DNA of 64,000 bases, from NCBI GenBank assembly GCA_016800925.1, contig JABCPU010000068.1:62001-126000 (forward strand). Direction: 5' to 3'. A program made the position numbers and the translations under genes. Origin of the DNA: Suillus spraguei (taxonomy: Eukaryota; Basidiomycota; Agaricomycetes; Boletales; Suillaceae). Under the pieces are notes generated by a model. The model made no database searches. It saw only the letters and a list, made by a program, of their open reading frames with translations, and was not told the origin of the DNA. Of the stretch, positions 11,588 through 22,890 are shown piece by piece; position 1 is the first letter of the stretch, and each line of letters starts with the position of its first letter.

Positions 11588-13017
11588 AAAATTGTGAGTT
11601 GAAGGACTCCTCTCGTTTTCACCACTTCCACGCTCATCCGATTGCTCCTAGTTGAAGGAAAGTGACAACTTGAGCCGTTGCCCGATGCACGTTGGAGGCA
11701 AGGATTGGTAGCAGCCGAGTAGGACCGTAGCTTAGTCAGCGGTTACTCGGTGTTCTTTTGGTGGTGTCATTTTCCCTTCTTCTTGCCTTGCTCGTGACAC
11801 GTAGGCACAGTCGCAGATACACGGTATTATCTAATTCAACTTCTCCGTGTACCATGGGTGTGCTACATACTTTAGCGCTATCTTCTATCTTAGGCGGCCT
11901 ATCATCGTCTTCCACGTCAATGGTTATCGCTACAACTTCCCCATCGCAATCTCATGTCACCTCCTGTAGCAGTAACAGGAAAACTTCACTTTCTGGCATC
12001 TCTATAAATAGGCTGGGTTCTGGACTCGGGTTTTGCTTTATGTCCGATGTGTCTGCTGAAATATCCTGATAATGTTTATCACTATACGGTCCTCATCCCC
12101 GGTGAAAATCGACAAGAAACAGCTGGATACGTGTCGATATAGATCGAAGAACACACTAGGACCTACGAATTTTCTCGTCGTGTTTCAAGGTCTTTCGGGG
12201 AAAAAAAGGGACTTTTCGAGACGGAAAAAGATAGAAGTGGAAAGGAAATCTAGATCTCCAAAATGGTTCTTGGGTACCGATACAGATCTAGTGCCATGGA
12301 ATGAAAATATTGTAGGGTATCGATTACTGTAAATTCGCACCAGTGCTCGTGCCACATTCCAGCAGGTTCAAACCTGTCTACTGCCTTCTGCCTTTTCTTT
12401 TTCTTCTCTCCAAATTTCCAGGGCCCTAGGCAACTCCCAGAACTTTGCTTGAAATATCTATTTGTTAGGCCATCTTCGGTTGCCTGGCAACTGGGTGGGC
12501 TGAGGGCCTAGATCCTTGCACGCATCCGCATGCAATGAAGATAAGTCCGGCGGCCCGAAGCTGGCCAGAGGGCATCCAAAACCCTTGTGCGCCGCTCTCT
12601 CAAGTATACTCATGCAGGAAGTTTGCCGTTGTAAACTATCCTCAGGTTTCTCGCCCATCTGGGCAGGGAAACTATCTGCTCACTCACCTTGACCTGGAGT
12701 AGGCTCCCCTGCAGGCCGTTGTTATTTTACGTGAGTCCCTCCCATTGCTCTCGTCCGCACCTTTGCTCATGCGGATGCCTACATTTTGCTCACGCAGATG
12801 CCCTCAAGCTGCTACCTCTTCTTTCCAACACCGCTTTCTCACCTCAGCTTTCTCTTGCACAGGTTAGGGCCGCTATCGGGGTCGGGCCGCCCCTTCAAGG
12901 CTTCCACCCAAAAAACTACCTGCTTCATCAAAGCAAACTTTTCATTTCGTTCTCGCTATTTCTGCTAAGACCGCTGTGCGGTAGCAAACACAAAGTACTG
13001 GTATTAGGGAGGTATTA
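11588..13017. other. Intergenic, short direct repeat, no supported gene
   Basis: Open frames on both strands lack motifs. A direct repeat of about 18 bases (tttgctcaygcrgatgcc) occurs at 12762-12779 and 12784-12802. Polypyrimidine tracts are frequent. The region may be decayed mobile DNA, but no terminal repeats or transposase fragments were recognised. Confidence 0.35.
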
Positions 13018-13068
13018 TAATATTTGTGTGACTGATGTGTATGGAAGCCTCATCAGTCACCCAAATAT
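13018..13068. repeat. Inverted repeat / hairpin
   Basis: The arms aatatttgtgtgactgatg (13018-13036) and its near-perfect complement (13050-13068) flank a loop of about 13 bases. The structure could be a palindromic remnant of a miniature element or an RNA hairpin. No coding frame explains it. Confidence 0.7.
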
Positions 13069-13893
13069 TTATTCCCTTCCTGACGTACTTTCTTGCTGCA
13101 TTTGCTATTAGAATTATTGTACACCGGTATTCCTAGTCAACCGCTCGTGCTATCACTGTCATGCGCTGTGTTACGTATTCATATGACATCGGATCAGGAT
13201 GTTCATCGTTCAAATGCATGTAAATGTTCACTGCCAGGATAAGGCGTGTAAGCAGTCTAAGACTCTAAAGACGCGACAGCAAGAATTCTTAGAAATGATT
13301 GTGCAAAGTGGCTGATCAAGAACCTCGATTGCGATGGTCGGTGTTAATGAGTCACGTACTAGACAATCTTGATGTCCCTTCCTCCTCCGTGATCTCCTTT
13401 ACCACTTACGCCCGAGAGGTGGAAAGTATTACTTGTCAAACAGCTAGTTTGCACAGGAAACGCCCCCTTCTAGGCGACACTGCGTAAAATACTCGGCCTA
13501 CTGGAGACACTGTTTACACGCGGAGCTCGCTTGTTGCTGGATAGTGAATGGAAACAAGTGAGAAGGAACTATCCATACATTCAAGGTGACGTGAGCTTCA
13601 TCACTCAACATACCGCTTGACCTTTGAGCACTACTGTAAGCATAGATGACAAGGGCACAACGAACTCGAGGCCACACTTGATAGAATGATACAGTCTCCC
13701 ACTTACATCGCATAAACAAGATTTGTAAGGTATGCGTCAGATTGACCACTTTGATACCTTCGGGGATTGCTAGTAAAGGGAGTCAAAAAGTGGTATACAA
13801 CAATATGTAAGTGGCATCGAAAAGTCAGGTATCACATATAAGGATCAAGACACTAGATACAACCGTACGTGTTACGCAAGTCCTTGAAATCAC
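13069..13893. other. Intergenic, no gene seen
   Basis: Only short frames without motifs are present. The stop codon of the membrane-family gene lies at the right boundary. Confidence 0.35.
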
Positions 13894-16348
13894 CTATACA
13901 TCAGGTTCGACCCGAAACCTTGTAGCGGTCCACGATCGTATGGGATGCGACCTGATCTGTTGTGTGATCCAGGGGAGCAGGTTAGAAATATGAACGTTAT
14001 TGGAAGCCAGTACCGGCCATGTTGCTAAAATCAAAATAGCGACCCAAATGGGAGATATAATTGAGATAGTGACGACGCCAGAAGTGCTGAAAATTACGAT
14101 AGACAACGCTGCGGCAAAGAATATCATTCTGTCACAGGGTAAGCTGCCGCCTTATTTGTCCAACCGGAAACGTACCCCCAAATCAGAAGAGCATATGGTA
14201 GACTGAGCATGAGGGCAAGGCTCTCGAGGCCGAGCACAGAACTCGACATCCTTTGCATAAATGTGGCCTGAACGTAAAGAATGCAGGCCAAGCAATCGAA
14301 AAGAGAACTTACCACGCTTTTAGCAGAGTCTCGCCGGCTGTCATTAACTTGTCCAGCTAGGACTAGTGAGACCACCAACGAACCCATAGCACAGAGGGTA
14401 GACATATAAGAGACAAGAATCGCAGCCTTTTGAGTCTGGACGTCTGATACAGTGAGAAAGCTGATATCCACAGCAAGCATCACAGTAGACTAAGATTGAT
14501 GTTGATTGCATCACAGATGAGGAGTAGAAGTACAACTCACGAATATTGTGTATCCATTCCATTCACTGTTGAGTCTGTTGATAAAATTCTTCCACCGTGG
14601 CTGAACGATGGTTGAATCAACCCATATCTTTTGAACAACCTTGTTATAAGCATTTGGGGATCCAAAAAGTATGAAATTCATGGCGCGAAGAAGGATATTG
14701 TTCGAGCGGATGTCAGGATCTTCGTACAATGACTGGTCCGCGTTAAGCCGGGCGCCCGGTTGTCCACAAAAGTTCACAAATTTGACGTTACCTATGAAAG
14801 TAATCAGCAGGCGTGATGCACTTTCAACCGGCCAGAGCTCACAGAATTCTCCCATAAATCGAGCTGAAAGGCACAAATATTAGGTAATCAACTGGCCTCT
14901 ATGCTCCGGCTTACCGACAATCCACACAGAATGCTCATATGCATATTCATTCTTAATGCCAGCACTGTCTAAAATTCGATCAATAACGACAACCTGTATC
15001 AGGAAGTGATTTACCCATGAGAGGATCCATAAGGCTGAGCATACTTGTAACCTCTTCCGAAGAAAAAGGCGCCAAGGATGTGTCAGAAGTGATATTGTCT
15101 GTCACGAGTTTTCTAGTATAGTGTGAAACGTTTATGAATATCTTCACCCACCTGCCTGGGTATACATAACAATTTCTCTGAGTCTCACAACAACATCTTT
15201 TGGAAGGGAGCGTTTGTTCGGATATAGCTCGACGTGTAGCCTGTCAAAATCATGATCACGGTGGATAACCAACGAGGTCAAGATAGCCTATAATAAAATT
15301 TCAGCGCATCGAATTTGGTCAAGTGAGGGAATGTGCATACCTGAGGCTGCACGAACCAGTACTGTGATTCTAATGCATATCCTGGGAATGGCACAATAAA
15401 AGAAGCTCGAATGGGAGATACTTCTCGCAAAGAACTCACTGATGTGATCACTGCACTTTACGCCTCGAACGTTACCAATGAGATCACTGGATTTGTGAGC
15501 TTCGAACCAGAAAATGACACGACTGTCGTGATCGGCAAAGTAATAGCCCCATTTTTCGTGATCCTCCTCTATGAGCTCCAATACCAACTCGACAGATGGA
15601 TGGAAGGTAATGCTTGCGTTTTCCAGTTCTTTGTGCGCCTTCTCAACGGCCTTACCTATGCTGGCCACCATTTCAGGGGCTCGAATGTCAGCATCAGTAA
15701 AAACTCTCTGGTGGGAAATGAGTCCAAGTCATGCAGAAGCGGGCCGTAAACCTACTTGATGCGAATGATAGAAAAATAAAGCGCCTTCCGGGTGTGTGAG
15801 CGGTTCCCATCCTGACACCAGAGCAAGCTCCCTACAAACCCTTTTCAAATCTTATTATTCCCTCTCACCAACCCGCTTACTCTGAACAGTCTAAAGGACC
15901 TTTCGGAACCTCATACACTGTATAATCACCTTGCCTATAGCTATGAATTAGACAGGCAAAGCACTCAATAAATATGATGCGCATACAATTTAATCGTATC
16001 GTATCGCTTGATTTGTCCAGGTGTGGTGGGAGTTAAAGTGATACTATCAAAGGATTGTACTGGAGCCACAGAATACAATGACGTAGCGATACTGGTAGTA
16101 GTGGGTGGAAGTTTAAACAATGGTACTGCGAGTGTTGATTTCTCTTGATTGACGGGTACCGGCTGAGAACTCGATGCTAAACCTGGCTCCTGAAAGAATC
16201 TCTCTTTTCTACCAATGATGGTTTGACAGTGTCGAAACACCCGCAGGAGGACAGAGAAGATGCTTGTATATGACCGAAACGCGATGGTCTTGATGATGAG
16301 CCTCAACCAGGAGGTAAAGATCCGAATATAACCTTTGGGTATTATCAT
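13894..16348 (-). CDS. WW-like domain plus multi-helix membrane protein
   Basis: About a dozen exons splice into one frame of over 600 residues. Exon 1 (15987-16348) encodes a basic, hydrophobic N-terminus (MIIPKGYIRIFTSWLRLI) and a Ser/Thr/Pro linker. The exon at 15756-15831 together with the next one encodes GWEPLTHPEGALFFYHSHQ and RVFTDADI. This is a WW-like module with the first Trp, the Tyr/Phe pair and the Thr, but without the second Trp. A charged middle region follows (KWGYYFADHDSRVIFWF; ELYPNKRSLPKDVVV). A conserved block (FVNFCGQPGARLNADQS) precedes the last about 200 residues, which hold four or so hydrophobic helices (AAILVSYMSTLCAMGSLVV; ALMLSLPYALLIWG; IFFAAALSIVIF; WVAILILATWPVLA). 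The stop is at 13894. I recall the family as recurrent and uncharacterised in mushroom genomes. A role as a membrane-bound adaptor is inference. Confidence 0.75.
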
Positions 16349-16732
16349 ATTGAGGGAAATAGAGTTGAGGCTAAATAATTGTTGTGACTAAGTATGTAAC
16401 AGAGAACTTCTATTAGTATTACTAAGTTTTTTATAGTTTCGAATCACGTGGATACCATACACCTGTTGGACTGACTCACTGCTCGCTGACTTGAACCTGT
16501 TTCAGAGGATTCAAGCTGCAGCCTGTAGCCTATGACCTGATGGTGGATATTTTAAGCCATATCATTGTTCAAGTGCTACAATGCCTGCAAATGTGCAGCG
16601 TTTCTCCCCCTAGAATAGGGTTAGGGTTACAAATTTCGGAGTTCAAATTTGTCATCACTCCTCCTTCTTTTCGAACCATCCCCAGGTCAGCCACATTTCA
16701 TCTAAATTCTATTTAACATACCTTACTCTGCC
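16349..16732. other. Divergent intergenic region with a short telomere-like repeat
   Basis: The membrane-family gene and the E2 gene diverge from here. Two and a bit TTAGGG units lie at 16616-16628; otherwise nothing was recognised. Confidence 0.4.
16616..16628 (+). repeat. Interstitial telomere-like repeat (TTAGGG, about two copies)
   Basis: The sequence tagggttagggtt matches the telomere unit used by most basidiomycetes. Two copies can occur by chance. It could equally be a binding site for a telobox-type factor in the divergent promoter. Confidence 0.35.
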
Positions 16733-17755
16733 ATGGTGCGTTTGTTACACGTTCCACTAGGCGCAGCTTTAACTTTACTGGTTTACAGTCGCTAACACCC
16801 GCAACAATGCGCCGTTTGATGCGAGAGATCACTGAGTTGAAGAACAACCCTCCGGAGGGCATTCGCGTTGTCACGAGTGAGGAGAATATGCTTGATCTTA
16901 CAGGAATCGTCGAGGGACCAGGTGAGTCACTGCAGACTGAGATACGCGTCCAAAGCTCAAGTCTTCTTATCCTACAGAGCAAACACCATACGCGGGCGGG
17001 TATTTCAGGGTGCGGTTCCAATTTACACACGAATTCCCCACTGCACCCCCAAAATGTACGCGTTATTATTGATCGTCTAATCACATTTATCAACTACCAT
17101 CTGCATAGGTTGGTTTGCAACCAAGATTTTCCACCCAAACGTCTCTTCAGCGGGTGAGATTTGTGTGAACACGCTGAAGAAAGACTGGCAATCGTCATAT
17201 GGCATTGGTCACATTCTCGTGACAATCAAGTGCCTCCTCATTTATCCCAATCCTGAAAGTGCCCTCGATGAGGAAGCGGGGAAACTTCTCCTGGAGGACT
17301 ACGACGCGTACTGCTCCCGCGCGAAGCTTATAACAAGTGTGCATGCCACTCCTCGTACACGACCTCCCGAATTTCTAGTACCATCCGTTGAGAAAGAGGG
17401 AGAGTCGTCCATGACATCGATACCGGTTTCGATTCCAACACCGGCTGTGGTGCCATCACCATCACCGCACATTACGCTACCTGTCCCAACCTCTGCATCA
17501 TCGCCACGCAAACCATCTCCCGCGCCACCGTCACAGCCTCTCCAATCATCATCAGCGAACACATTACTTTCATCACTCTCTACGAGTACTGTGTCAGGCA
17601 AAGACGGCGGCAAGGAGCGCTTATCACCGCTCGGAACTGCAAATTCCAATGTTGCAGGCCCAGCTGCCACTGCCACAACTAAAGCCGTTAAACGTTCTGC
17701 AGCCTCAGCTACTTCCGGGACGGAGAAACGTAAGAAAGCGCTGAAGCGTCTATAA
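16733..17755 (+). CDS. Ubiquitin-conjugating enzyme E2, UBE2S type
   Basis: E2 enzymes carry activated ubiquitin on a cysteine; UBE2S extends Lys11-linked chains, classically for the anaphase-promoting complex. Exon 1 is just the ATG at 16733-16735, spliced to 16789 ([14 protein letters not shown]). Two more introns separate the core. The active-site region reads IFHPNV then [12 protein letters not shown], with the HPN motif and catalytic Cys. The following [19 protein letters not shown] and ARAKLI-type helix are characteristic of UBE2S rather than other E2s. After about residue 160 comes a Pro/Ser/Thr-rich tail of about 130 residues that ends in a Lys/Arg-rich tract (KRKKALKRL). This matches the basic C-terminal tail through which UBE2S binds its E3. 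The gene is intact. Confidence 0.9.
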
Positions 17756-18047
17756 GAGTGCTTCTTGTACATACATCATGATCTAGGACATCGGTGTGAT
17801 AGGGGGATCATCTTGTGCACATAGTTGTTCTGTTCTCTGTTTTTTGTCCTTCCGGCTGTCGTATTTGTTTTCTCAGTAACATAATGATCAACACAAAATA
17901 TTATATGCAAAATATTAACTTGACTCTTGGGGCTCACTGTCACGCGCTACATGTAACGGTGCGCGTCGCGTGACAAAGTGACCGAGTTATTTTCTATTTG
18001 AGCCAAATTTGAGTTCTTATTTGTTGCGATACTCTTCATTTTCTGCC
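17756..18047. other. Intergenic spacer
   Basis: This is the 3' region of the E2 gene and the promoter of the RRM gene. No other feature was seen. Confidence 0.35.
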
Positions 18048-19044
18048 ATGTTCTCCAAAGCCCTTTTAGTTCAGTCAAGGACATTTTCTGCATCTCTAAG
18101 GGCCCGTGCGACACTCTCGTCGCTGGCTCTGTTACCCCATGCCAGCCTCGGAAAAGTGTCGACACCGTTGCAATGGCAGCGGGCATTGTCAACGTCTTCA
18201 GTGCTGCATGATGACGGGCCACGGTTTGGCGACAGGAACTCAAAGCAAAGAGGCTTTCGGAGAAGCGTCCCACCTTCGGGAACACTTTTTATCGGAAATC
18301 TCCCATTCTCTATCACCGAAGAAGAACTACGACAGTCTTTCGCAGAGTTCGGAGAGGTTGTGCGCGTATCTTTAGGTGTGTTTTCTGTGCTGCACTGAAG
18401 TGTTCACGAGGTGCTGACTGGGCATGCGATGTAGGTACTACGCCAGAGGGCATGAACCGCGGGTTTGGACACGTTCAATTTGCCAGTGTGGATGATGCCA
18501 CCAAGGTCATGAAGGCGGATGAGGAGGACCCGATATATATCATGAACCGCGACATATATCTCGACCATGCGGCGGTCCAGGAGGACGCTTCGCGCGAACC
18601 TTACCACACGCTCTTTGTCCGTCCGTTTAGTGGAGCAGAGGATGACTTGCGTGTCATATTCGGCAACTTTGAACATTCCATTGCGGATGTGAGATTGTGT
18701 GCGTACGCTTCGATTTATTGAACTGTCGTGGTATCTGACTCTGGGTAGTGAGGGATAGAATGACCGGCGAATCAAAGGGAAGCGCATTTGTGGAGTTCAA
18801 GAATGCCGAGGCCGCCACAGAGGCGCTTGAGGCTATAAAAGATCAAAAGGACCCTTCGACGGGTAGGCCGGTAGTCATCAAATATGCAAGGCCTACTCGT
18901 CTCAATTCTGCCTCTGACATCAAGAGGAATTGGGATGGAAACAAGCGGGGATTCAACCAGAGAGAGAAAGGTCCTAGTCGCAGAAATTCATACGGTGGTG
19001 ACTGGCAAGGTTCCCAGCGCACGGAGGAGTATCGCGATTCATAG
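18048..19044 (+). CDS. Double-RRM RNA-binding protein, probably mitochondrial
   Basis: Three exons splice to about 285 residues. The ATG at 18048 gives an N-terminus rich in Arg, Ser, Ala and Leu with no acid residues for about 50 positions (MFSKALLVQSRTFSASLRAR). This is a typical mitochondrial presequence. RRM1 starts with the RNP2 element TLFIGNLPF and reaches RNP1 at RGFGHVQFA after the first intron (phase 1). RRM2 starts at TLFVRPFSG and has its RNP1 at KGSAFVEFK after the second intron. The tail is rich in Arg, Gly and Asn (RNWDGNKRGFNQREKG). A role in mitochondrial RNA handling is inferred from the presequence and the RRMs. No defects were found. Confidence 0.85.
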
Positions 19045-20200
19045 TGGAGTGGTGATCATCTAAACTTATAATGACTATATTGCGGTACCCGCTTCCTCTA
19101 TGCTTGTTGTTCGCTCGTATTATCAGCTCGTCGTTAATCACATCTCATGACGTTGTCCCTGACTGGGTCACTCCGCTCTCTCGACTTTCTGACTTGGATA
19201 CCTTACACCTTCATCAGCAAAAGACCCATAATTTTCGCTTGTTACGGTGAGCTTACGACGCTGCTAATGGAGCCACGCGATTGGTGGAAAAAGCAGTATA
19301 TATGGATTACGAACGTATGCCCTGAGCTATACCCAATGCAAGTTGTTTAGAACAACTTTTGAACTCGCTTCGAACAGGTTGGCTCTTTCAGATGTTGTTG
19401 CCCCTTGAACTGCACACCCGCACCACCTGTGAGTGTGCTCTTCTCTGCATGGTCGACTAATCCTAACTCAACCAGCATGCCACCAGCACCATAAAACGCA
19501 TTGAACATTACGGTGCCAGGCTGTGGGCAATGCGATTTATACTGCACTTCCAATCAGATAAAACGTGTATGTTGTTGATGGTGCGTTACTAATGTCCACC
19601 AACGCCCAACGACGAGAGCGAGGAACTATGAGCTTGAATGTGTGATATCTAGATCTGCAGTATCAATGCGACGAGATATTTAAACTTAAAGATAGTCGAG
19701 ATCGACCTCTGCGGGTAAAGCCAGGACTGATACTGGTAGTCAAGTTGCCAGGGGCTGACGTCGATGTTGTACTAGGAAAACTATCAAGAACTATACATGT
19801 TCAAGACTCTTAAACCGTCCCAAACTTCAGGGGGATGTTGCCGTCGACCAACTCTGAATCTTCCGAGTCATTCATAACCGGCAAGAACACCACGCTGAGG
19901 ATCTGGAAGATACATATCATGGCCGTCGCGCTTTGTATGGTAGGCCTGTTGCTGATGCAGCGCTGAGGCGTCTCGAACAAGGCGCGTCGAGTGACCGTAG
20001 TGTCAAGACTATTCTTGGTTCGTTGCAGCACTTCACTGCCCGGAAAAGTTTCGAGCGTCAACGAGAGTTTGGCTAAAGTAGATGTGGTGTTTCTCAACGA
20101 CCTCTTGGCTCTAACAGGACAGCTGGCTCTCCATACCTGCGTTGCCGACAGCGCTCAGGTCAGTATCATCAGACCGTTTTTGCGACTTCTCTTTGAAAAA
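19045..20200. other. Intergenic, no supported gene
   Basis: Short frames on both strands (for example minus 19810-20097, 95 codons) lack recognisable motifs. A dispersed palindromic repeat lies at 19311-19395. Confidence 0.3.
19311..19395. repeat. Dispersed repeat with a palindromic core, copy 1
   Basis: This stretch and 46727-46815 share 'atgccctgagctataccc/aaatgcaagttgtt...aacaactt...gaacag' over about 85 bases, while their flanks differ. The core AAGTTGTT-TAG-AACAACTT is a perfect eight-base palindrome around a three-base centre. It is probably a remnant of a small mobile or foldback element. Confidence 0.6.
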
Positions 20201-20480
20201 CTAACAGTCACCTTCCCTCTACCGGTCTACGGTGTATTGTATTTCCTCATGTTTACAAGGTAGGTAGACATAAGTTCTCCCTTGTTTACACTTGTGACCA
20301 GGATGGTTTGGAATCGGTTCACATATCGATCCAAGGCTTTGGGTGCGAGGTGCCGTACGGTCATTTTTGGTTCATCTCACTTTTATGGCGATCTTGTGCC
20401 GTGTGATGAAGGCATATGGTCGAGTTGAGGAGTTCATGATATCCGTGGTCATCGGCGATCGCAACCCCTGGTAAGGATGG
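20200..20480 (+). other. Possible relic or unsolved exons of a membrane protein gene
   Basis: Two adjacent stretches read as hydrophobic coding sequence on the plus strand and are bordered by plausible splice sites. One ends at VLYFLMFTR before a gtaggt donor. The next, after a ccag acceptor, reads FGIGSHIDPRLW, then FLVHLTFMAILC and VIGDRNPW before a gtaagg donor. I could not extend them into a complete gene, so they may be fragments. Confidence 0.25.
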
Positions 20481-21936
20481 GACCATACAGTTTATTTGTG
20501 TCTATTCTATCGTTTAATGCTGTCAAAGTCACCTCGGTCCCTCTACTGCACAGTGCTGGCGGCGTGATCATGATGGTACCGCCCTTTAAAATGTTGCCTC
20601 CCTGTTCTGTATCATCTAGGGATAAAACATAATAATTGAACTAGCTGTCTCGCTTGCTATATGCATTTTTTGGTTCCGCTGATGGTCAAGGAACCGAATG
20701 AACCTGATAACGGCTTGTGTGAACGCCCTCTCTGGATCAGCCCCTGGGGAGTCACCTATGGGAAAAGATGGAACACGGCTGTTATCGGCGCCGTTTGTGT
20801 CTCCGCTTTTACGGTAATTGTAGACATCTCTTGTTCGGTGACCCTCCGTTTACTCTTTTAACCCATCCGGATGCAGGAGGATTCTTTGCATGCATCATCA
20901 TGTGATCGGGGTCGGGGTCAAGATGAAATCTCACAAATGCTAAATCAAATTGATATTGCGAAGTATCGACCGGGGTTATGGACTTGCGGGGTGAAATGGC
21001 TCTATGAATAATAAGTGAGAACACTTCCTTTTATGTAATGACAAAGGAGACGTGGATTGCATCGGCAGCATCATCCTAAGAGTGAAGCACTGGCAGCGGA
21101 AGATAATGTCCTATTATTGTCTCGCCGATCAGTCAGCACCCGCCACTCTTGGGGAAACGGTACGTAGTCGAAACTAGCCGTTGCGCTTCTCTCAGGAATA
21201 CAGCGCGTAAATCAAAGACGATTCGCCTAATTCCCCTAGCCGAATCAGGAGTTGAGAACTCACCCGCGAGATAAGCTGGGTGATGGCTCTCGTAGCGACC
21301 CGACGGCCACGACCCGGCCCATCATCTGGTGACTATAATTTCGCCATCTCCTGCTGACATGTCGAGGTCTGATAAGCACATTTAGAATGTGCCCACATAT
21401 TCATCGCTATCCCAACTGATGACTTGAAGACACGCTGAATTGATCGTGGAGCATTGGCTTGACCTACACCGTCACTCTCACAAAGATCGTGGAACGCTGC
21501 GATTTCGAGTCTCAACGTGCTGGGCTCACTATGTGACCTTTCAAATAGTTCCTCGTAGAACATTGAAGATTCGGTCTTGCCCTCGTTGACTGCTTTGTGT
21601 TCCGTCGGCCTATTTACGGCTTTTCACTGGACGTCATGGAGAGCCATCGTAATGTCAATGTATGTACTCATCATTGGGGAATGTAAATATGAATATGCTA
21701 TCAGTATCCCTTACGGAATGCCACAGGTCGGATACTGGCAAGGTGATGCCAGAACAGTCATGCCCCCAGAAATTGCCTTGGAATCAACCTTGGTCACGGC
21801 AGCTAAGGCATACTGTTGATATGTTGACAGTGCGCGTATGATTGCGCGTTGTGTCCAACTTTGACCGACTGGTAGAGCCAGCGAACCCTCGAACTCATCT
21901 GAAACATGGAAAATGAACGAATCGTATGTGTACACT
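20481..21936. other. Intergenic, no supported gene
   Basis: Open frames up to 80 codons, none with motifs. The short frame at 20661-20861 could be a leftover exon of the membrane-protein relic upstream, but nothing supports this firmly. Confidence 0.3.
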
Positions 21937-22518
21937 TTATACATCAACACACGAGACACGTTCTACAGAAGATACACCAATCGTCCACGGACGTCTAAAA
22001 CGATTCAATCTGTGCCATACATATTCCAATCCCCGTAAACAAATGCGCCACGCGAATCGTACAAGCAGGACGACGAGTTTGAACGTCAACAAACCTGCAC
22101 GAAAGAGAAAACGCAGAGTCAGCCGTGTAATCACTATTGAAGTGGCGTATATAAAAGCGATAAATTTTACTGTAGCACCGGGATTGTACATGACGACGGT
22201 CACAAGCGCCAGCATGAGGATTTTGAACAGGGCCATGAGATATTGGGGCGAGTTGAAAAATAGCGCCCATTTAAATACTTGACCGAGCTTGTGCAATATG
22301 ATATGATTGAGTATTGGTCGGAACAGCATCATGAAACAGCATAGGCGAAAGAGGATGAAGATGAGGGGTCTCAATACATAGCTGAGTCTTGTCAGTTTTA
22401 GCGGCGAGAGCAACGATGGAATGAACTTTGAGATAGTTGTGCAGAGTAAGTTAGGACCTTCTAACGGCAGAGTTCGTTTGAGGGGTCTAAGAGTATCTGT
22501 CATGACGGGCCCGAGCAT
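21937..22518 (-). CDS. Small multi-pass membrane protein, unrecognised
   Basis: This uninterrupted frame of 193 codons is dominated by hydrophobic segments. At least four are long enough to span a membrane (PLIFILFRLCCFMMLF; YLMALFKILMLALVTVVMY; TVKFIAFIYATSIVI; TFKLVVLLVRFAW). They are separated by Arg/Lys-rich turns. A TATA element lies about 25 bases before the first ATG (22518). The second ATG at 22503 (MTDTLRPLKRT) may therefore be the real start, because transcription should begin near the first. No family was recognised. The basic, hydrophobic style resembles the N-termini of the membrane-family genes at the left edge and at 13894-16348, but no clear homology is visible. Confidence 0.5.
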   Translation of the reverse strand: MLGPVMTDTLRPLKRTLPLEGPNLLCTTISKFIPSLLSPLKLTRLSYVLRPLIFILFRLCCFMMLFRPILNHIILHKLGQVFKWALFFNSPQYLMALFKILMLALVTVVMYNPGATVKFIAFIYATSIVITRLTLRFLFRAGLLTFKLVVLLVRFAWRICLRGLEYVWHRLNRFRRPWTIGVSSVERVSCVDV

Positions 22519-22890
22519 GATGGTTACGGTGAGAAGTGAAATTTATATAGGGGTCAGACTATCAATGTGGAGTCACATGACTTTAACATCATTTCATTCC
22601 TGTCCAATGACTCATACGTTCGCACACAACGGGCTCGTCATTCAAGGACTGTCGGCTGCTCAGCACCATATGACGCCCGTTTGGAATGAACTGTGAAAGT
22701 AGAGTGAGGCACTCAATTGCCAACAAAACATATATTGCTCATAAATAAACTGGACAAGATAAACTGTAATTGAGTGGGGCTAGTTAGTACGCTTTGACCA
22801 AACCTTTGCGCTTCGTACCTATGCCTTCAACGATACCACTCACGCTTTGACAACTTTCCTCTCGTATATAAAATCACCCGTAGCTTCGAC
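22519..22890. other. Intergenic, promoter side of the small membrane gene
   Basis: Holds the TATA element at 22541-22550; no gene was seen. Confidence 0.35.
22541..22550 (-). promoter_or_regulatory. TATA box of the small membrane protein gene
   Basis: On the minus strand the sequence is ctatataaat, about 25 bases before the ATG at 22518 and 40 before the ATG at 22503. Confidence 0.5.

Noticed and set aside
11758..12332. Two open frames on the plus strand after the WD40 gene
   Set aside because: Composition is Ser/Thr-rich without motifs; the minus strand also reads partly open but has a stop. Neither is convincing.
12360..12380. tRNA T-arm-like sequence (caggttcaaacctg)
   Set aside because: No acceptor, D or anticodon stems could be found at the right distances.
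16616..16628. A chromosome-end or fusion scar suggested by TTAGGG
   Set aside because: Only two units are present, between normal housekeeping genes; too short to indicate a former telomere.
19810..20097. 95-codon minus-strand frame
   Set aside because: Reads smoothly but has no recognisable domain, and the opposite strand is also open, so coding status cannot be supported.
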